Source of the DNA: Ceratorhiza oryzae-sativae
Lineage: Eukaryota > Basidiomycota > Agaricomycetes > Cantharellales > Ceratobasidiaceae
Assembly: GCA_030998015.1 (NCBI GenBank)
Contig: JARWMV010000243.1
Coordinates: 124,001 to 188,000, forward strand
DNA: 64,000 nt
Reading direction: 5' to 3'
Shown: piece after piece, positions 57,961 to 64,000 of the stretch
How positions within the stretch are numbered: position 1 is the first letter of the stretch
Layout: every line of letters starts with the position of its first letter
The notes under the pieces: model-generated
Database searches by the model: none
What the model saw: only the letters and a program-made list of their open reading frames with translations
Told to the model about the DNA's origin: nothing
Position numbers and translations under genes: made by a program

Positions 57961-59351
57961 ATGGCCTCTCGCCCTACCGTCAGCATTCGCTCTGTCTCTG
58001 GCGGTGAGCACTCATTTATCTACGCTAATCCGTCTAAAGTTCTAACTTGGCGTCATTCCAGAGGCCTCTGGCTCGCTTACTCTTCCGGCCGTCCTCACGG
58101 CTCCAATCCGTTTGGATGTAGTCCAGCAGGTTCACAGTGAGTGCCATAGTACGCGGTAATGAATCAGGGTGTTAATATGGACGGTTAGAGAGCATCGCCA
58201 AGAACAAGCGTCAAGCATACTCAGTTGCTGAGAATGCTGGTCACCAGACTTCAGCCGAATCCTGGGGTACCGGCCGTGCTGTTGCCCGTATCCCGCGTGT
58301 GGGCGGTGGAGGAACTCACCGCTCTGGTCAGGTGCGTCCAGATTTTTCATATGCACACTCTGCGTGAAATGGATATCTTATTCGGAGCATAGGCTGCCTT
58401 TGGAAACATGTGTCGTGGTGGTCGCATGTTCGCCCCGACCAAGACCTGGCGCAAATGGCACGTCAAGGTCAACCAAAACCAGCGCCGTTTCGCCGTCGTC
58501 TCGGCCCTCGCGGCGTCTGCCCTTCCCTCGCTCGTCCTCGCTCGCGGCCATCGCATTGAAGGCATCGAGGAGGTCCCTCTCGTCGTTTCGGCCGACGTTG
58601 AAAAGTACACCAAGACCAAGGAGGCCGTAACACTCTTGAAGTCCCTCCAGGCATACGCCGACGTGACCAAGGTCTCGAACTCGCGCAAGCTCCGCGCGGG
58701 TCGGGGCAAGATGCGCAACCGCCGCCACCGCCAGCGTCGTGGACCGCTCGTGGTCTATGCCGAGGACGGTGGAATCTCGCGCGCGTTCAGGAATCTGCCC
58801 GGTGTGGAAGTGGCCAATGTCCGCCGATTGAACTTGTTGCAGCTCGCGCCTGGCGGTCATCTCGGCCGTTTTGTTATCTGGACCGAGAGTGCGTTCAAGC
58901 TCCTGGACGAGGTTTTTGGTACCTTTGAGACTGCGTCGCTCCAGAAGAAGAATTACTAGTGAGTTGGAGCACGTCATCTTGATTTGTACTCTCATTCATG
59001 TTTCTACATAGCCTCCCGACTGCAAAGATCACAAACCCCGATGTCACTCGTATCATCAACTCTGACGAAGTCCAATCCGTCGTTCGCCCCTCTCAGGGCA
59101 AGAAGCAGCGCCGCCCCTGGACGCAGCACAAGAACCCCCTCGTCAACAAGGGCGCGCTCTTCAAGCTCAACCCCTATGCAAAGACGCTCCGTCGCCAGGA
59201 GTTGCGTAAGTGGATTCAACTTACTCATGTGACTATTCGGACTAACTCGCGACTAGTCAAGCAAAACAAGAAGAAGGATGGATCCGCCAAGGCCACCAAG
59301 CCGGGCAAGGCCGCTGGCGAGGCTTTCTTGTCAACCCTTCTTGCTCCGTAA
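57961..59351 (+). CDS. RPL4: Large-subunit ribosomal protein uL4 (RPL4)
   Basis: A 60S ribosomal protein whose long loop lines the peptide exit tunnel. Exons give [14 protein letters not shown], then [84 protein letters not shown] and on through a long exon (58393-58958; [20 protein letters not shown]). [21 protein letters not shown] exon and a Lys-rich tail ending FLSTLLAP follow. Length and motifs match eukaryotic uL4 throughout. It ends TAA at 59351. Confidence 0.95.
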
Positions 59352-59654
59352 ACGAGCGCCTGTATGAAACTATGCTTAGTGTATGCGTTATGGGTGTTAT
59401 GCCATCATTGTTTGGTTTGATCGTGATCTTTGGTGTTTGCTACGAACCCCGATCAAACGGGTTTTAGTACCGGCTATCGAGAAATCCAAATGCCCAAGCC
59501 CTCGCATTTCATCACCACCTGGCTTGCCCCAACTTCTGTACTACGCAATATCTTCTTTCGTGCGCCTATCAGCTGGTATGGATCTATGGTGCGGTACAAT
59601 TGTCAGGACGCTCGAGGAATTTGGCCCAAGCAACTCCCAGGCTACACCAATCCA

Positions 59655-60694
59655 TCATATTTCAACAGAGCCAATTGGGTGAATAGTGAATGGGCCGTCC
59701 ATCCCGCCTGATTTCAAAATCCAGCTGGTCACATCAGCGATAGCATCGAGGTTTTGGACCCAAATGGGGCTAGCTTTGATGGGTTTGCGGAGAACACGGA
59801 GTTCTAATTGATTCGTACTGTTAGCTCATTTTGAAATAAGAGAGCTTTTACAATACCTTGCAACCCGGTGGCTACATAAGCGCACAGTACTGTATCACAG
59901 TCTGTAGAGATAGTCGTGTCTGGGCTGTGTAATGTTAGTCAATAACAGGCGTCATGCTTATTGACATTTGTACTCGACATCGACCCAAAGGAGAATTGGC
60001 TCGAAGTACTGATGGTTTTCATCTCCCCTTACAAGCCCTGGTAAAGTTGCGCCAGAATCCGAATTAAAACGGCCCAGAGGATCGTAAATCCCTCACCAAT
60101 GCTGAAGTCAGCGCGACTGCTGCTGTTTTTTGCCGTAAGGGTTCTGGGATCGTCTTGCTCGTTCGAAGCTAATTGCTCGGTTCTATATGTGTACTGGTCA
60201 ACACCGCGATTCTACGTTGCTCTTTAGAATACGGCGGCAAGGTTTAATTGACGATGGAGCGATATACCATAGACACCTTTGTACGATGTACTTCAGACCA
60301 ATCTGAGTAGTCAAGGATGTTGCCATCGCTCTGCTTATATTTCAAGTAACCACTAATCGCTGGATAAACCAACTCACAACTCGAGCGTGAGTTCCGACAG
60401 CAAGGCGTGGGATGTATCGTATGGATGTTTGAATATGTCGCTCCGCGCGGAAATGAATGACTTCTAAACGATTGTGCATGGTTTTATAGAGCTTTGAGAG
60501 CGATTATGATAAACGCGTACTCCAGACAACGGGAAATACAGTTTTGTACAGGTTTCCATCGTCCCGAGGCTGAAATGCGAAGGTGATTGTTGTGTCTCTG
60601 GAAAATTGCGTCACTTGTCTGCCAATATATAACCGTTAAGACTCGCTTACTTCGGCAGGATGTGAGCATAGAAGTTTAGAGTCTTAGTAAACAT
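59655..60694 (-). CDS. P216 family protein, copy 3 (unrecognised)
   Basis: A divergent but apparently intact member of the P216 family on the minus strand. The start codon is at 60692-60694 (MFTKTLNFYAHILPK). The next exons read DTTITFAFQPRDDGNLYKT and FPVVW, then VIHFRAERHIQTSIRYIPRL, an acidic DGNILDYSDWSEV exon, a weakly conserved fifth exon (ending SSSRADFSIG), YFEPILLWVD, and a last exon with ASPIWVQNLDAIADVTSW. It ends TGA at 59655-59657. Introns sit where they do in copies 1 and 2, but the seventh intron has a normal GT donor. No signal peptide or membrane segment. Confidence 0.7.
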
Positions 60695-61416
60695 TTTAAA
60701 TGAAGCAGGCTCGAGCCGACGTAAAGGGCGCAATTGCGAAGGCGATTCTGGCCAAGAGGGGTGAAAGATAGCAGGGCAAAATACCGGTGTGTCTTGTGAG
60801 GTGATTCTTTTTAACTGTACCAAACTGTATATAAGGTGGATTCTAGGACATTGCATTTGCCGATCCGGTAAGAAAGGGTACAATAACCGTATCGGGTTAC
60901 CCGCAGGAGCGTTTGAGCTTAATCCGTCGTAAGTCGAGGCTAACTGGTGACTCTATGCGGTTATACGACTGGCCAGAGACGCTTGTGGTTTGACGGTTCT
61001 AGGCTGATCCTTGAGTTGCCGGGCTGGAGAACGTCAGCGAATTGAGTAACAAACGCCGGGAAATACCAGGCGTAAAATCGAGAAGCACCCAGCGCCGATC
61101 CCCACGGATCTGTGTCATTAGTCATTTTGAGCTGATGTCTTGTGCCTGATAAAAAGCCGGGTACCGGTTAGCGAGGCGGGCCAGTAATGGGGTTGTTCCT
61201 CCGTCCCATCCGCCGCTGGTTGGAGCCGATAGCCGGAATCAGGTTCGGTCGAGACCTGCTGAAACTTTAAAGTTGAAACGTACGTATATAAGGGGGTTAA
61301 ATTTTTCTTGGCTCTAATCACCTTTAACTCCTTTCGTTCTCACACGATCCATTTGATAATTGCTTCCCCACTTGTCATCAGTTTTCACTTCACGTGTTAT
61401 CTTCGTTCATTTACCC
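60695..61416. promoter_or_regulatory. Shared divergent promoter of P216 copies 3 and 4
   Basis: 722 bases between two divergent start codons. TATA-like boxes occur on each side at nearly equal distance: TATATA near 60826 (for the minus gene, about 130 bases before its ATG) and GTATATAAGG near 61283 (for the plus gene, about 130 bases before its ATG). No other gene is present. Confidence 0.55.
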
Positions 61417-62410
61417 ATGGCTACTAAGACACTACATTTTTATACACACAAACTCCAACAGTAAGAGTCGCCCATAGCATACATGCGTACACACCACTCT
61501 AATCTACATCTAACCGTCAACGCAGAGATACCACCGTGGTATTCATGTTTCAGCCCTCGAACCGTGAGGCATTGTACAAGAAGCAATTTCCGGTGGTCTG
61601 GAGTGAGCGAGTTATTGTGAAATCACTTGGAACGCTTGCTTACGCTCCTCTTGCCTCTCAGAGACAATCACTTTTCCAGCAGGGAAATATGCTCAAGCAT
61701 CCATCAGGTATACTCCACGTCTCGCAGTAGGCTATACCCGAGCGGTAATCTCTTTTGAATCATTTATTTCTGCACATGTTCATGGTTTTTTAGGATAACG
61801 ACAGTTTTGTCACGTATGCTGACTGGTCCGTCATTAATGCAAGTTTACCACATTTTAGTTTACGGGTAATCCGAAGCTGATGCATCGCACACCAGGGGAT
61901 TCCCGACGTTCCGTTGAACCTGGCAGCAAGGAGCATTGGCGGCCAACGTACGAACATAAGTATAGGTAATCCAAAGATGAAGTATTCAGAGGGCAGGATT
62001 ACTCACAAAATCCCACAATAGGATTCGCAGTTTCAAGAGGTACTCGTCGATATTTTGAGCCAGCTTTTATTGGAGTGATCTTGAGTGCGTATGGCAGCGA
62101 AACGCTCCTAAACAATAACTTGAATGATATTTTACCATAGGCCAAATACCAGCATTAATACTATGTTTACCCCAGTACTATCAGCTTATGTTGTGCAAGG
62201 GTACGAAGGTGCGTTACAGGGTGATGGCATGTAATGTATGCTGACCCCTAATCGCATCTAGAACTGCAATTCCTCCGCAAAGCGATCGATGTCGACCCTA
62301 TATGGACGAAAAACCTCAACGAAATTCCCGATACAACAAGTTGGGACTTCAAAGAAGATCAAGAGTGGGATAGCTTTGTCATCGAATCTGTTAGTTCAAC
62401 CGACATATAA
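61417..62410 (+). CDS. P216 family protein, copy 4 (unrecognised, possibly decaying)
   Basis: The most divergent member. Exons 1-4 (61417-61460, 61526-61602, 61662-61744, 61794-61838) have exactly the lengths seen in copies 1 and 2 and encode MATKTLHFYTHKLQQ, DTTVVFMFQPS, ITFPAGKYAQASIRYTPRLA and DNDSFVTYADWSV. The exon 5 region (about 61839-61970) cannot be modelled without a 20-30 nt intron or a stop. Later exons are recognisable (YFEPAFIG, MFTPVLSAYV, and WTKNLNEIPDTTSWDF to TDI at 62410). Either exon 5 has an unusual structure or the gene is losing function. Confidence 0.55.
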
Positions 62411-62664
62411 ATGGTGTGCTTCAGTACAGCGTTTTACTTTGAGGTTGGGACAATTTGCCAGGCTTTAACCATTCCTGTCCCTTTTTTTGTCGGGGGTTAT
62501 ATCCTATACAAATAAGCATCATAGTAATTTATATCTGTCTTTTTTATGGGTTTTGGACACATAGTGCATCTAGATCAATGCTACTGGCAGATACCTCCAA
62601 TACTCTTGACGTACTAAGCGGGAATCGACATCAAGACACAAAACTCACCCCGTGTTTGGCATGT
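62411..62664. other. Intergenic
   Basis: 3' region of P216 copy 4; nothing else seen. Confidence 0.4.
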
Positions 62665-62952
62665 CTAATCTGACGTGTAGTAAAAACAGCGGTACAAAAT
62701 AATCCTGCCTAGCTCAGACGGTGCTTTGGTATACTCCAGTGTGGTCTTATCTTCGGGTGACCCGAAGCCGATTTTACTACCGGCGCTAACACCTGACCCT
62801 CCGGTGGCTGTGGCTGCTGTGCTTGGACCGGATGCGGCCGTACAGTGAAAGGTCATCTTCTGCTGCATCAATCCCCAACTCCTGCGAACCCGCGACCAGT
62901 CCACGCATGATTTTTGTTTATTGATATCGATTTCCCCCCGGCCTTCCGCCAC
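62665..62952 (-). pseudogene. Possible lytic polysaccharide monooxygenase (AA9-like) fragment
   Basis: The minus-strand frame reads QQKMTFHCTAASGPSTAATA, then VSAGSKIGFG, and LEYTKAPS near its end. This resembles the middle of AA9 enzymes, where MxCN/H...AGSKIGF precedes the second copper-site region. The N-terminal histidine region and the C-terminal half are not found nearby, so this is at best a fragment. The assignment rests on short motifs only. Confidence 0.3.
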
Positions 62953-64000
62953 GGAGCTTGTTCTCCAAGTTCCAGTGCTCGCCCATGTCTTGGGTTATGC
63001 CCTCACTATTTCTGGCAAAAAGGCATAGATGAAGCCCGTGCGACACGACTAGCTCTATATTTGCCGTTTGTGAAAAGTTTGAACACAAGCACCTATTTGG
63101 CAAGCTTGGACATTGAAATCACCCCGCCGTGATTCTCTCGGCTTGTTCAGTCTATCGATGTGTTTCCCAACCTGCGGCTTTTTCATTGGTTGTCGAGACG
63201 CCCAATAGATCAAAGCCATCTAGGATGGATCTAGGGCCTCTTTGTTCCATCACTCCGTCATGTGGATATATCTGGTGGCAGAACTTGGCCGTGGGTGCAG
63301 CCTTCGCAAACTATTTCGGCCCACTCCCCCCATCTTAAGGCTCTCCGCTTCGAGCCCAGCGAACAGGTTCCCAACTCTACTGATCGTGTCCTTTTCTAAC
63401 CTGCGCACAGTGGACGCCACTCTGGCGCTGCTGGAGCCTGACGTTTTTTTTTGTGCATTTGGTAAACTCCCTTGCCTTGGATCAATAAACACAAAAGATA
63501 TCGGCGGCAGGAGGCCCCCCCTACGAACCGTCTGCCTTACATCACGGTTCTTTTCCTCTCAACAAAAGCCCAATTGTGTAAGTAAGTTAGAGGAGGCACA
63601 CGTGGCTACTCGGGTTCCAACTCACTCTATTGCACGGCTACTCCACAACTACCGCTACCGAGCGCTAACGAGACCCTGAGTAGCCACACAAGCCCACCCT
63701 AGCTTACTTGGATAACAAGGTTTTCGTTGAACTGCGCTCAGGTCTCTTCGTTTGCACCGATCGGACCTAGGCACCATCAATTACCTATGTACTCTAAAGG
63801 TCCTAGTTCGATACCTCACCAGTGCATCTATATCGTTTTATGAAAATGGCAACAACGCTATTACATAGAATTATCATAGTTCAATAATTGCATTATACAA
63901 CGACTCGTTCAAAACACCCCACGCTGGCGGGGTTAGAGTTGTCTGTGGAAGACCAAGATGTGGAGTTGCATCTGTCTCATTCTACCCCTGGTATATTCCG
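62953..64000. other. No gene recognised; contains a hairpin element
   Basis: Short frames only. The inverted repeat at 63578-63711 is listed separately. Confidence 0.45.
63578..63711. repeat. Inverted repeat (hairpin, MITE-like)
   Basis: The left arm (63578-63617, containing AAGTAAGTTAG and GTGGCTACTC) is the imperfect reverse complement of the right arm (63672-63711, containing GAGTAGCCAC and CTAGCTTACTT). About 40-base arms and a 54-base loop could form a hairpin. No coding capacity. Confidence 0.6.

Overview
The window is a piece of a filamentous basidiomycete genome. I infer an agaricomycete close to Rhizoctonia (Cantharellales): the genes are cut by many 43-63 nt introns, housekeeping genes are packed a few hundred bases apart on both strands, and the accessory genes (F-box/zinc-finger proteins, two-TM proteins) are of the lineage-expanded kind. 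No organism name can be proven from the sequence alone.

Left part (1-22.6 kb). Two tandem copies of an unrecognised 216-residue protein family, called P216 here, lie at 1157-2186 and 4447-5485. Between them on the minus strand is a metallo-beta-lactamase-fold hydrolase (2407-3556). Then, all on the minus strand, come an F-box/zinc-finger gene with a one-base frameshift (6463-9149), a two-TM surface-type protein called TM2-A (9583-12128, also with an apparent frameshift), a complete Ste6-type pheromone-exporter ABC transporter (13494-18559), a second two-TM paralogue TM2-B (19854-21803), and a decayed fragment of a third (22380-22600).

Middle (22.8-34.6 kb). This is a sharply bounded, CpG-starved island. 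It holds a three-layer nest of transposons: a Tc1/mariner-type element with 213-bp arms (23299-31904), a 2.16-kb LTR-like insertion in its left arm (target duplication ACTGC), and a 4.83-kb defective Ty3/gypsy-like LTR retrotransposon (target duplication CATTG). Next to the nest is a further two-TM paralogue (32463-34070) that carries a stop codon and contains no CG dinucleotide at all.

Right part (35-64 kb). Mostly conserved genes: complex I 75-78 kDa subunit (35202-37934), an F-box-family relic, a possible Whi5-type cell-cycle regulator, a SUZ-domain RNA-binding protein, Rrp9/U3-55K, Rad6/Ubc2, FAD synthase, an MDR-type NADP oxidoreductase and its pseudogene paralogue, and ribosomal protein uL4. 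Between them lie an inverted-repeat element without a transposase (53092-53873) and two unrecognised genes. The right end carries two further P216 copies arranged head to head (59655-60694 minus, 61417-62410 plus) around a shared 722-bp promoter.

Together: respiratory, translation, ribosome-assembly and DNA-damage housekeeping genes on the right; duplicated, decaying, lineage-specific gene families on the left; and a heterochromatin-like, probably methylated transposon island between them. The least explained protein systems are P216 (four copies bracketing the window) and the two-TM family (two copies plus two relics).
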